53,108 nucleotides of DNA from Candolleomyces eurysporus. Its lineage: Eukaryota; Basidiomycota; Agaricomycetes; Agaricales; Psathyrellaceae. This document shows positions 1-10,620 of the stretch, piece by piece. How positions within the stretch are numbered: position 1 is the first letter of the stretch; each line of letters starts with the position of its first letter. The stretch is taken from contig JANBPK010000967.1 in assembly GCA_027579435.1 (NCBI GenBank), positions 1 to 53,108 of the forward strand, given 5' to 3'. The translations under genes were made by a program, and so were the position numbers. A model generated the notes under the pieces. It saw only the letters and a list, made by a program, of their open reading frames with translations. It was not told where the DNA came from and ran no database searches.

Positions 1-1213
1 GAACACCTTGGGATTCTGATGTGACTGTTGTAGATGTCCCAGTGACATCGCTCAGGGCCTCATGGTGTGTCATTCGATCGCTCCCACTGGGAGAAGTGGG
101 GCCTGGAGGGGATGCTGGTGACCTGCCTTCAGGATATCTCGGTGGCAGCTCAACAATCTCTGTCCCATCTTCGTGGTATATCGTGACGGGTGGAGCGTTG
201 TTGTCATGATGGACGACATAGATCTTGTTCTCTAATCTTTGATTGCTGCCGGTGTCAGCTGTGCTTCCACGATTTGGACGAAGGNNGGTAAGGGAGCGTA
301 AACCNGGGTCTGACACCGTCGACTGCCATCGTTCTGCTTAGCACTTCCTCCGCTCTGGTTAAGACCCCGTATCTTATGAAATTACGCACCAAACAAGCCA
401 CCCTTGGTTTATATATATTCCAAGTTCCGTCTTTCCACATTTTGGACACGTCTTTGTAAGGTCATCAACCCATTCCCGCTCCACCAACATGCTCATTACA
501 AGCTCCTCCCCCAACAGCATCACATTACTCCAACTCTGAGCACCGACAGGCGTTCCGTTTAAACGCGTGATACAATACCGCTTCTCGTCGACACGTTCCT
601 TACCTACCTTTCCTCTGAAATGCTTGGCCAAGGTATCGTGCAGGTCCTGCGATGTCAATTTTAGTCAGACGCACGTCGGAACCCCGAAATCATCTCTCAC
701 CTCGTACGTGGCGACGATCGACCAGGGGAGCGTNAAAAGTTTCGCCTAGCGCGTCCGTGATGATTAGTGCGTTCGTATTGCTGAAGCCCACAGCTTGAGG
801 CAACTTCCTTTGGACGACTTGATTCATTCGTAACAGCTCTGCTTCCCGGGCCCGAGCTATGACAAGTTTGGGGCATTTTCACGTAGGAGCACAATCTACC
901 ACCGAAAGATGACTCACATTCTGCCGAGTAGTTATTGTAGTCGCCTGCCACGTTATAGACTATTATTCTGTCAACAGTAGCGTTGTTGCTATCTTGCAAG
1001 ATATGAAGGCCAGGTTCTGATAGCCTTATCAGCCAGTCTGTCGCTGCAGACAAACGACTCACGCTTATCGCCGTTGCGCGGATTACCAGAATCCTTGCCC
1101 CGTCGCAGCCTCAGGAAACCTGGGCGCAACAATGAGAGAAAAGCCATGAACGAGCTCTTGCCCTTGCTTGGACGTGAATTGCCAGTGAGATCCATGTCAA
1201 GGCGGTGGTTCAA
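1..1213 (-). CDS. Ubiquitin-like domain / zinc-ribbon fungal protein, C-terminal end off the window
   Basis: Five exons read in one frame: 1213-1087, 1043-918, 856-701, 646-390 and 322 to the window edge. Exon joins keep phase if the N at 734 and 305 are extra bases. Exon 3 encodes the ubiquitin-like start (ITDALGETFTLPWSIVATYE), exon 4 continues the fold and brings CPKCG, and exon 5 supplies CRRCQTRF, so two Cys pairs make a zinc ribbon. Exon 2 carries the VYNVAGDYNNY stretch often seen before this domain in basidiomycete proteins. After the NN at 285-286 a second open stretch (IYVVHHDNNAPPVTIYHE) runs to base 1; it continues the frame if one N is spurious, otherwise the protein stops at 255. 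The start is the first Met at 1213, with 1195 or 1165 also possible. Function is unknown; family assignment is from recall of the domain pattern. Confidence 0.7.
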
Positions 1214-2001
1214 TCGTCGGGGGAGAGAAAAGAGACACTTGGGTGAAGTCTGGAAGCAAGAGCGGGTATGGCGACGAAGGGTGGGTGTCAGACGCGAGAC
1301 AGCCTGCAGGTGATAGTGATATGCACAGCCGTTCGATGGATCGAGAAGTTGAGCGCTTATCGCACGAATCAGACCGCGATTAGACTAATCGGATGTTCCA
1401 GAGTTCTGGCACTGGACCCACGAGGACAAGTCAATTCATTCTATCGCTCAATCGGTTATTTAAACATCGTGAAAGCTTTCATGTTCCCAATCGAGAGTCA
1501 ATCGAGAGTCAGGTGAAACACAGAAGAGGTATGCAAACCCCGAATCATGGTACCATTCCATTAGGGACCTCTTGATGCTCGACGCACCCCCGTGGCCACA
1601 CCCAGCGAGGTCTCCACATTTGCGTAGCTTGGCACTCACCGAGTACTAGATGCCAGTACGCGGAGGGAAGGAGATCCGCCAGACAATGACGGAGCCCTGA
1701 GAAAGAGTCGACGACCGATGCGTGGAGGATACGAAATGCGGTCAGAACGGAAATTGCGCTAGATTGTCGGTGAGGGCTGAGCAGACAAGGAATCAAGCAG
1801 ATCCGAGCAATCGATAGTAAGAATATATAGAGCGGATTTTCAGTTCAGGAAGCACATGTCGGGACCTGCAAAGAATAACGGACCTTTATGCCGCTCACCT
1901 TACGGTTCTGTTGGCAAACGGAAGTGAGAGTGAGCAGAGCGCGCCGTCGTTGTCTCTTGGATTTGGTTGGCCGCAGGCTAACGAGATGTTGTTTTGTGCA
2001 G
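1214..2001. other. No gene recognised
   Basis: Reading frames here are short and lack recognisable motifs. The last 90 bases (about 1911-2001) are open on the plus strand and end in an acceptor-like TTGTGCAG just before the elongation-factor fragment, so they are probably intron-like sequence of that fragment. Confidence 0.5.
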
Positions 2002-2272
2002 GCCAAGTTATCGGTAAATTGAATATCCGTCGTGGAACCATTGTCGATAGGGAAGTCCGGGATGACGAGTTTACGGCTGTTGCTGAGATTGCTTTGAACG
2101 ATATGTTTAGGTACTCGAACCAGCTCCGCGGATCGACTCAAGGCAAGGGAGAGTTTAGCATGGAATACAAGGGGGCTTCTACTGATTGTGTTCTTTAATG
2201 CAGCACCACATGCCTGTGCTACCTAACATGCAGGAGGAGCTCGAGGAGGCGTTGAACCAGGGTAAAAAGTAA
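2002..2272 (+). pseudogene. Mitochondrial elongation factor G (Mef1-type) C-terminal fragment
   Basis: Two exon-like pieces, 2002-2171 and 2204-2272, encode the end of EF-G. The first reads [30 protein letters not shown] and then [17 protein letters not shown], the highly conserved domain IV/V signature of mitochondrial translocase. The second reads HMPVLPNMQEELEEALNQGKK and stop, the usual C-terminus. The gap between them is only 32 bases and the expected GT donor after the AAG codon is missing (GGGG instead), so the intron is damaged. Nothing upstream matches the GTPase domain. This is therefore a detached C-terminal fragment, probably a duplicate of an intact gene elsewhere. Confidence 0.7.
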
Positions 2273-2715
2273 ATCATTGATTAATTGCGAGCGAAGCGAG
2301 CAATCTATGTAANGGGGGTTGGGGGCAAACTTTTGGCGGAGCCAAACAAGGACAAATCGTAATACCCCCCCCCTGCGTTCTGGTAACATATCAACGCCAT
2401 AGCTCAGTGTAATCGATACGGATTCATTTGAAACGCGGTATATAGACCCAGGGAGCACTATTGTACATGAATATCCAAAAAAAAGGGCGAAAAAAATGTC
2501 CATGAAGTGCAGGAATTGTGCGATGAGGCAGTCAGNCAACGCGACCGACGCGTCGGTCGCGTCGGTCGCGTCCTGCCTGCCCTTGCACTTCTCCCCGTTG
2601 CACCATGCCCCTGATTCCGAGAGGCAGTGGTTCTAGACAGTTGGTGAGCAGCCGACCCGCTCTTGGAGATCGGACGTATGCTGCCGGTGTGAATTTACTG
2701 CAGATTGCATATTGA
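2273..2715. other. Non-coding stretch with a GC-rich palindrome
   Basis: No gene seen. Bases 2541-2560 form a perfect 20-base palindrome (GCGACCGACGCGTCGGTCGC) followed by further GTCGGTCGC copies. A run of C and one N occur nearby. Confidence 0.5.
2541..2572. repeat. Perfect GC palindrome with short tandem copies
   Basis: Bases 2541-2560 equal their own reverse complement, and the half-motif GTCGGTCGC is repeated directly after. It could be a hairpin or the remains of a small foldback element. Confidence 0.7.
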
Positions 2716-3137
2716 CACTATGCCGAAGGAACTCGATCCCGACCGCTGAACCGGCTCAACGGCTCCGTAAAAGGCCCCCTCCTAGTAGAGTGTTCTCTTT
2801 GCCACTCTATAACGCTAAGAGGCACTCTCAATAGCGACCCGACTCAGAGATCGCCTTGTACACGCTGTCGGGCTCGCGAGAAGTGTTCCGTCTGCGGTAA
2901 AATCAAGAAAGTCATCCATTTCCAGAAGACAGCCTGTGTTCCAGCTCGAGAGAACATAAATGCAAGCCTATTCAAATCATGCAAGCGGTGTAGAGATCCC
3001 AGTATGGCAAAAACAGCAGCGAGAAAGCAAAGAGCAACTGAAAGAGGTAAGTGTATCCTCTAAATAGCGCATACATCTCACACATTCCAGGTCGTCGCAT
3101 TATCAGGGCTTCAGTGGTGCGCTATTGGGAGACATGA
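2716..3137 (+). CDS. Small cysteine-rich protein, 5' end unresolved
   Basis: An open frame runs from 2716 to a GTAAGT donor after 3046; a CATTCCAG acceptor at 3090 joins in phase to a short last exon ending in TGA at 3137. The product has Cys pairs in the order CSLC, CTRC, a single Cys, CSVC, a single Cys and CKRC, followed by a basic tail (KTAARKQRATER, then RRIIRASVVRYWET). The spacing suggests one or two zinc-binding clusters. No in-frame ATG lies between the TGA at 2713 and the first Cys pair; an ATG at 2720 is in another frame, so an upstream exon is missing from this model. I do not recognise the family. Confidence 0.4.
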
Positions 3138-3866
3138 AGTGCCACTAGAGGCTTGTCGTGACGAGAATGGCGTGGCACGGCTGAATTGCCAGCGGTGCTT
3201 AGCGAACCGAGGAACAGTATGCAGTGGTGAACGCTGCACGACAAATCGACGACGCTCCGGCGGAGGAGGCGTTGGCGGAAAGACGAAAGAAGCCCGAAGG
3301 GTTTCTTTCATCTTTCCCTCACCTCAAAATCACCACTGTCTAAACCATTTGGATTCAGAACTGCGTGGAAGAACTAGGATTAAGGCTCGCAGAGCGAGCC
3401 AGGCCGACGCGGCGGCCCAAATATCTTGTAAGCTACATTCCATCAAGTGGTCAGACCCGTCCAACGCCACGTCGTTGACTAGATCTGTCAAATTCTCGAA
3501 GTCTCTCTACCGCTCTACCTAAGGAATACCCGCATGGGTTGTATTTGCCGGGTGCTTGGGGAAGACTCGATTCCTCCAAGGGACTCGGTAAAGGAGAATA
3601 GTTGCGTAGATGTGAGGGAACTGAGAGCATGAGCGTGAGAGGTGAGAGATCATGCCACCGAATAGGAGCCCTCCTTCCGGTGGAACGACGACAAGTGACT
3701 CGCAACAGCACTCCTCTCCAGCCCACCCCTTCGCATTGCAGAGAAGCGAAGCGAGAGCGAAAAGGGGATGAAGAAGCACTCACATAAACAAGCCTTCACC
3801 GGTCACCTTCCTCTCAGCATCCACAAGCCACTTTGCTCTAGTAACGGTTGCAAGACATACACGCCT
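3138..3866. other. No gene supported
   Basis: A 127-codon plus-strand frame (3139-3522) begins with a Cys-containing stretch (LNCQRCLANRGTVCSGERC) and then a glycine-rich segment. It has no recognisable domain and competing frames lie on the minus strand, so I do not call it. The remainder holds short frames only. Confidence 0.4.
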
Positions 3867-4209
3867 TTAGCCTAATTCAAGCTCACGGGATAAGGAGTGA
3901 GAAGAGGACGTACCATAGGGCGAGATGAAAGTCCACCTTCCCTGAACTGTATAGTTTGGTATGAGTGGTAATGGTGCGATACCGAGAGCTGCGAGCGGAG
4001 GGAGCAGATCAGCGCTCAAATCCAGAAACCAGCGAANAGAGAAAAAAAAGAAGAGAATAAACGTGTTTAGCTGTTTGAGCAATCCCAGGTAAACCTAACA
4101 TCGACACGAAGCCTTCTGGAACGACTTCTCCCAAGGCTGTCCCCCAGTGCGAAAAGAGAGGTGAACCATCTGGACCCACACGCCTCCCCAGCCTAGCCGC
4201 GACGCCCAT
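3867..4209 (-). pseudogene. Decayed copy A of an unidentified gene family
   Basis: Two coding-like blocks on the minus strand are shared with other places in the window. Block 1 (about 4165-4080) reads LFSHWGTALGEVVPEGF, matching LFSHWEIAVGDVAPEGC at about 4690-4620. Block 2 (about 4030-3945) reads LDLSADLLPPLAALGI and then PLPLIPNYT, matching LDLNADIFFPFEGLGI and LVTNYT at 12150-12080. Amino-acid matching without an open frame across the blocks, plus an N and an A-rich run between them, indicates decay. The family is not recognised. Confidence 0.5.
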
Positions 4210-4479
4210 ATTCTCCTTCGCCTGTGTGATTATTTGTTGGGGGGGCGAGGACTCGGAGGAGAGTGAGAATCGTGCCGATGGTATCGGGCTGTGGTGGGAT
4301 ATGAGTCAAAAAACGAGTGATGAAAATGAGATAACGCACCGTAAACATCCCATCTAACGCCTCCTCCATCTCCAGTCACAGTACTTGCTACACCTTGCGG
4401 CAGTGTTCGAGGACGTAGCTGATGGGAGGCGGGCGCAAAAGGTTCCGCAGAAAATATGGGTTGTGCAGGGCTGTGTTGA

Positions 4480-5290
4480 ATCAGAGATACCGCGTAGGTG
4501 TAGAAAGCTGTGAACGGAAGACATACATCAGCTTTCAAAACTAGGAACAAGTGAGAAACAAACAAACAAACGGAAAACACAATCATGTTTATCCAGAGCA
4601 ATCCAAGGTGCACCAGCCATCAACGTGCAGCCTTCTGGAGCGACGTCTCCCACAGCTATCTCCCAGTGCGAAAAGAGAGGTGATGAAGAAACGTACCATT
4701 TGGACCAGCCCTTGACCTCCCCAGCCCATCTGCAGCAAGCCCATCTTCCTTCGCCAGTGCAGCCATAACAAGGAAAACAGCCTCTTCGTCCTCACGAGCA
4801 AGAATTGACTGGCCGGCCACTGTCCCGCCGGAATCAACGCCCCTAGGGACACAGGCGAGCCAGACGACGATGACTTCGAAAGCTTCCCCCATTCTCTCTT
4901 CTTGGCTTCGCCATGTTCCTTGCAGCGTTTGTCAGGTGGAACTTGCAGAGAGGTGGATGCAGAAGCGTGTGGATGAGCTGATGAGGTGGACGCTGATGTG
5001 ACGATTTGGCGGGANGGGGGGGAGAACGGGGAGAATTGCGTCAAGCTACGGAGAGCTATGAGTAACAAGAGTGGGTGGAGAAAGGGAGATAACGCACTCT
5101 GAAAATCCCATCTAACGCCTGCTTTGTTTCTAATGGTGGAGAGCAGGGTGTTTCCAGCCTCAAGCCGCACTCGCAAGGCCACTGAAAGCCTGACTCGGGT
5201 GTAGGCTGAGGGAGACGCTGAATACGGCAAAAGCGAGTTCCAAGCCTGGATCAAGGGATGTTGGACGTTGAGCTGGCAGTGGCACACGGA
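4480..5290 (-). pseudogene. Decayed copy B of the same unidentified family
   Basis: On the minus strand this segment carries FLVMAALAKEDG (about 4780-4745), the LFSHWEIAVGDVAPEG block (about 4690-4630) and a diverged form of the third block (VLKADVCLPFTAF, about 4550-4510). The phrase VRWD preceded by gly-rich or basic residues recurs at about 5120 and 4350, suggesting that one copy was followed by another. Frames change between blocks, so this is not an expressible gene as it stands. Confidence 0.4.
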
Positions 5291-6235
5291 CCGACTCCAT
5301 CACAGCCACAGGACCTCCACAATGCCACCGTTCATCCGATTTGCAGCTCGATTTTGCCGCTCAATGCATGCCGGAAGGATGTATCAGATGACAGGGCTGT
5401 ATACAGTCATTAATTCCAAGTGCTGTCGGATGATTCTACACCAACTGGAGGCGAGGCCAACGGTGACGGCGAGAAAACTTGCACGGTCCGGCAGCTCGGA
5501 AATTAAGGTCGGTGTGATACAACTCAGTGCAGCAAATTAGTGTCGCTGCAGCTTCATTGGATCTAGGTCCCGAAAATGTTATTGCATGTGCCGCGGAAGA
5601 ACTCTAACGCAAGTCGGAGAGCCAAGTGTGGGTTGGATTCAGTGGGAGCTATCCCGGGAGTTCCTGCTCCTCCGAGCTTCTACGCGCGAACCGAGATACC
5701 AGCCCCATTAATTTGTGAACAATATTGGCCCTTCTGTGGTATGTGCATACGAGATTCATTAGTCTCCCTGTCGTCTCCGAATTACCATTTTCCCGTCAAT
5801 CGCCGTAGATTGGAAATGACACAAATATGTATGCTGTAATTCATGTACAGCACAAGCATGTTCTAGTACGATATGAATGTTCAGTGACCGTCCTCGCAGT
5901 AATCCTGTGCAAATGATGTGCAGCGCATTAGCGCCTTGCTTGCTATATCAATGTATAAAAGTGTCAGCACCTTTCATCAACCAAGTCCCACTCTTCCTCG
6001 GTTCAGGACCGCAAGCTAAACCATGATGGATGAAGATAGGTACGTTTGCACCGTCCACCAAAGATACTTGACACCGAACATACCGTTCCTAGCTCTTTGT
6101 TTAATGATCGAGGCGGCGAAAGGTAAGTGCTGCATCTTTAAGAAATGACAATGTCGTAACATTGCTCTTCAAGTCAATTTTATTTGACAGGTAGGGACGA
6201 TCCTTTGGTAGCACTATGTTACTATTTTCATCTCT
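5291..6235. other. No gene recognised
   Basis: Only short frames occur. A mini-exon pair beginning ATGATGGATGAAG at 6023 with splice-like borders (6039, 6093, 6122) might be leader exons for the next gene, but the frame could not be joined. Confidence 0.4.
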
Positions 6236-6560
6236 ATGGCCCCTCTAGATGTTTTTCTCCAGCAGATAGCTGATGTCGCCGATGGCGATCATAGCTCTCT
6301 GAAAATACCCAGACTTGTGATATTTGGTCTTGCAGATGAGCAGGGTGAAAAATGCTTTCCACTTTTTACGGTGTCCCCGGGGCAATGGAAAGTCGAGGGT
6401 TCTATAGAGCTGTGAGTGGTTGTTGATTCATTTTAAACGCACAAAAGGAGCTGATGGCAGTTGCAAGCCCCAAAAGCATGAAAGGAATTGTAATCATTGT
6501 CAAGTCCGAGGGCTGGAACATGGCGTTCACGCATTTGGATTGCATTGAGATGCAAAATGG
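6236..6560 (+). CDS. Possible C2-like N-terminal exons of the TPR-CHAT gene
   Basis: An ATG at 6236 opens a frame (MAPLDVFLQQIADVADGDHS, then LKIPRLVIFGLADEQGEKCF) that meets a GTGAGT donor after 6411 and resumes at 6461 in phase (LASPKSMKGIVIIVKSEGWN). The alternation of hydrophobic strands, including IPRLVIF and the GQWKVEGSIEL type turn, is like a C2 beta-sandwich. Some fungal TPR-CHAT proteins carry an N-terminal C2-like region, which is why I link it to the next gene. Between 6560 and 7045 the frame breaks near an N at 6625 and I could not trace exons through, so these may also be a separate or broken gene. Confidence 0.4.
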
Positions 6561-7044
6561 AGGGAATGGCGAAGAATCTGGTACGAACGCTGATGATCTC
6601 AAGGCCAGGCGTTGGGGCTGATCTNGGGGGAATTACAGATCATATCCGGGATATGAAGACACGTGGTGAGCAGACATGCCTGACAATACAGTCGTTTGCA
6701 TAATAATCTGCGCGATTCGATTTTTGAGCGCGCAAGCTAGCCGGGTCACACACCAAATGCGGTGGAGTCTAGTCACCGGATCTCAGCTCAATGTTCAAGT
6801 TCAATGTCTCTTATTTAGCAAATATTCATCTACGTCATACCAACTCCGCATCGTCCGCCCTCGATGCACTAGCAATAGAGCGTGACGTTACTTATCACCG
6901 GTCACATCAACCTGTCAAACGACGAGAGGAAAGAAAAAAAATCGCGCAGATTATTATGCAAACGACTGTATCGTGGAAGATATGCGAAATACCATTCGAG
7001 CCTCCGACAAGGGGGGAGGGTGAGCAATTATACCAAATGGAACA

Positions 7045-9636
7045 GGGAAGAACTTGATTCACGCGATCCATCCAGATACCCTGACCTTGCTGAGCAGCAT
7101 TAAGGCTAGGCGTAGGCAGGTCTTTGGGCCGTCTACCTCTGTCTCCGCTCTTTGGGAGGCAGTTGTACGACCTGAGAGAGGAGACCTCCTTGAGTGGCTC
7201 AATTACCTTGAAGCATGTTTTAAACGTAGCTTTGAACGTACAGGTGACCTTTCCAACATCAGTGAATCAATTTCAGCAACACAAAGGGCAGTTGAGCTCA
7301 CTCCAGCGGGTCACCCAGACCTCCCTGTTAGGCTGAGGAACCTGGGCCACTCGTTCGCCGATCGCTTTGAGCGCACGAGTACCCTCTCTGACCTTGCTGA
7401 AGCAGTTTCAGCATTGCGACGATCGGCCAAGTTGACCCCTGCTGGTCATCCAGACTTGCCTGCCATGCTCAACAACCTGGGAATCTGGCTCTTTCGTCGC
7501 TTCGAGCAGACCGGAGCCCTGTCGGACATTGCTGAATCGACTTCAGTCCAACAACGAGCAGTTGAGCTGACTCCTCCGGGTCATCCAGACCTCCCTGGAA
7601 TGCTCAACAACCTGGGAAGCTCGCTCTTTCGTCGCTTCGAGCGCACCGGAGCTCTCTCCGACATTGCCGAATCAATTTCAATCCAACAACAAGCAGTCGA
7701 GCTGACTCCTGCGCGTCATTCAATCCTCCCTGGCATGCTCAACAACCTGGGACACTTATTCTGGCATCGCTCGGTCCTAACGTGCAGTGGTAATGACTTG
7801 AACATAAGCATTGCCCTTTTTATGTCTGCAGCTACCTGTGATTATGGCCCCCCATCATTGAGATTGAAAACAGCTAGACGTTGGGCTTCCCTTTCCTACA
7901 AACATCATCCTGATTCGCCCCAGGCCCTCACTGCCTTTAATACGGCCATACAGCTCATGTCCCTGGTTGCAAGCCTCGATCAAACTGTGCAACACCGTCA
8001 CGCGATACTCCAGAATATCACTGGCTTACCTTGCGAGGCTGCCGCCGCCGGGTGTTCACTTGGGAGAGCTGACAAAGCCTTGGAATGGCTCGAACAGGGT
8101 CGCTGCCTCGTTTGGACCCAACTAAGCAATTTGCGAACGCTGCTCGTTGATCTTCACACATCCAATGAAAGCCTTGCACAACGTCTTTTGGATGTCTCAA
8201 GGCGACTGGAAGATTCTGGTTCGCGTCAGGGCTCTCATATTGACATGTCCATATCAGAAAAGATCTCACTAGAGGATGAAGCGCGAGTGCATTTGGAGCT
8301 TGCAAATGAGTGGGAAGAACTTGTCAGCACGGTGAGGCGTACCGTGCCAGGCTTTGAGAACTTCCTCCAGCCATCCCCATGCTCCGCCCTACTTCAACAT
8401 CTCCCAGGCTCCGGACCTATTGTCGTCATCAATGTTCACAAAGACCGCTGTGATGCCATTGCGCTTAAAGCTGGACTCGATCAACCTCTCCATATCCCAC
8501 TCCACAGTTTCTCACAGAAGAAGGCCGAGACATATTCCAGTGCTCTGAGCACCCTTTTAGTACAGAAAGAGTTGCGTATGCGTACAGTCGAGATGGATAC
8601 AGTCGAGGAAGAGGATACCGAACATGGGCTGACAGGGAGAGCTGCACGACCATGCGTTGATAATCCACTGCGGGACGGAGTTGTTCGAAATCTTCTTGGG
8701 GCACTGTGGAAGGAAGTGGTGAAGCCGATATTAGACGCCCTAGACTTTTCAGTGAGTGAATCTTGTCGGATATTGTTTCCCTATTCTGATCCCTTGTAAC
8801 AGAGGTTAGAAGCATCGTCCGGAAAGGAATTCCCAAGGATTTGGTGGTGTCCAACAGGACCTGTGTCCTTCCTTCCTCTTCACGCAGCTGGAATATACAG
8901 AGGAAAGGACTCTGACAACATCCTCAATTACGCTGTCTCATCATACATACCATCCATCACTCTACTTGCCGATCGAGTCAAGAATAATCGCCCGATTGAT
9001 CAGAATGTCTCTGGCTTATTCCTAACAAGCCAACCGAATGCACCTGGCCTTTCTCCAATCCCTGGAGTCACAAGGGAGGTTAGGTCGATCCACAAGCAGG
9101 CTGTTGAACAAGGAGTGCGAGTACTAAACCTCGAGGGGAGCGATGCTACAATCAACACGGCTCTTCAGCACATGGAAGAGTTCAGCTGCATCCACTTTGC
9201 TTGCCATGCGTCGCAAGATCAAATCGAGCCACTTCAAAGTCAATTCCGATTCCACAGCGGTTCCCTCGATCTCTCAAGAATTATTCGGAAGAATCTCAAG
9301 AACGCCGATCTCGCTTTCTTATCGGCATGTCAAACCAGCACCGGTGAGGAGAAGCTTTCCGAGGAGGTGGTCCATCTGGCTGCTGGGATGCTTGCGGCCG
9401 GATATCGTAGAGTGGTAGCCACGATGTGGGCTATCACTGATAAACATGCGCCAGAGGTTGCAACTGACTTCTACGATTACCTCTTGGCCGGGCGAGTCAA
9501 AGGTGATGGCAGCGGATTCGACGGATCGGACTCTGCCTATGCCCTCCATCACGCCATAGAACAGCTGAGGAAGAGACTTGACGATTCCGAACAGTCTTTG
9601 CTTACTTGGATCCCTTATGTACATTTTGGTTTCTGA
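7045..9636 (+). CDS. TPR-CHAT protein (caspase-like peptidase domain)
   Basis: Two large exons, 7045(?)-8751 and 8803-9636, join in phase over a 51-base GTGAGT...AACAG intron. Four or more 42-residue TPR units run from about 7230 to 7750, each with the pattern (F)ER(T)GxLSDIAESxSxxQRAVELTPxGHPDLPxxLNNLG. A helical linker follows, then the C-terminal CHAT domain starting RIWWCPTGPVSFLPLHAAGIY. The catalytic pair of the separase/caspase clan is present: His in HFACHA (codon 9205-9207) and Cys in SACQT (9328-9330). The end LLTWIPYVHFGF is typical of the family. CHAT proteins are proteases linked to cell-death or signalling; the substrate here is unknown. The 5' end is open: no ATG occurs between an in-frame TGA at 7021 and the first TPR, so upstream exons exist or the gene is 5'-truncated. 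Confidence 0.85.
7230..7750 (+). repeat. Tandem 126-base TPR-coding repeats
   Basis: At least four direct repeats of about 126 bases encode the TPR units. Units three and four are the most alike at the DNA level (shared CTCTTTCGTCGCTTCGAGC), suggesting the latest duplication or gene conversion was between them. Confidence 0.8.
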
Positions 9637-10467
9637 TTATCCATTGTTCACAGTGTCATTTATATTCATGCTGTCCGGCTCTTCCAGTTCAGCCAGACTT
9701 GGTATCGAAGTAGGGGTCATCAGAACGATGAGCTCAACGAAGAGACGAGTGAGTAGAAGCTCGTGTGAGGCTGGAGCTGGTAGTTGTGCGAGTGAGAGTT
9801 GATGTAGTCGAAGCGTATGGTAGGGTCGTCGTAGGAGATGCGGATGAGGAGAACGCAGGATTTGACAGAGCATAATTTGAGTTAGATCTGATCGAGATGG
9901 AGAAAAAATTGGTATCAGAATCAAAACGTGGTCAGGTCAGTTGACACAATGGGCCCTGAATTTGAATGCAACACTCAGACGGCCGAGTAGGCATATCGCC
10001 GCCATCATGCGCCACTTTGAAACACTTAGAACTGCATTGCTCAACTGCTTTGGGATCGATTGTTTGTATCTAGTTCAACTCGGACAGACGTTTTACGATA
10101 TCAAGCGCAGAGTATCGGCCGCCACCATGCAGCTCCAACTCGTTTAACTGAGTAGCCCCGTTGAAGTATTTCCACGCGAAAGCAACTCGAATTTTCGGTT
10201 TTGATTGACTCACTCAGTTTTCGACCTTGGTAATTTTACGAGTTCGAGGAAACGCTCAGTCCGACCATTTTCCTCGACTCAATATCTTACACTCTCGCCA
10301 CGTGCATCAGCTCTCGATTGTCATTATATCGTTTGTGGATCTCGAAAATATCGCAGTTGAAATAATAAACATGGTTGGGTCGTCGAGAGGCATGTGAAAC
10401 GAAATGATCAAATGTCCAGAACCGTCGGCTTGAAAAGCCGAGTGCAGTAAAAAAANGAAAAACTTAC
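9637..10467. other. No gene recognised
   Basis: The 3' flank of the TPR-CHAT gene. I see only short frames and an A-rich run with one N at 10456. Confidence 0.5.
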
Positions 10468-10620
10468 AAACAACTCCTCCCCATGCCCCTTCTTAAACTC
10501 CGACCACCATCCCGACACATCCCCTAAATCATTAGCCGCCTTCGCCTCCCTCATAAACGACTTCTGAGCCTCCCCAATTTTCCGCTCCTGCTAGTTGAAG
10601 AGCTGGGGAACTGGAGTAGG
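10468..10620 (-). pseudogene. Single exon fragment of an unidentified conserved protein
   Basis: The minus strand reads PTPVPQLFN, stop, QERKIGEAQKSFMREAKAAN, then DLGDVSGWWSEFKKGHGEELF, ending at a GTAAGT donor after 10468. The sequence is strongly protein-like and looks like a conserved small protein. The TAG at 10593-10591 replaces one residue and no other exons were found on either side. It is a relic exon; I cannot name the family with confidence. Confidence 0.5.

Noticed and set aside
7054..7056. TTG at 7054 as start of the TPR-CHAT protein
   Set aside because: Nuclear fungal genes rarely start at TTG, and the frame continues upstream to 7024, so an upstream exon is more likely.
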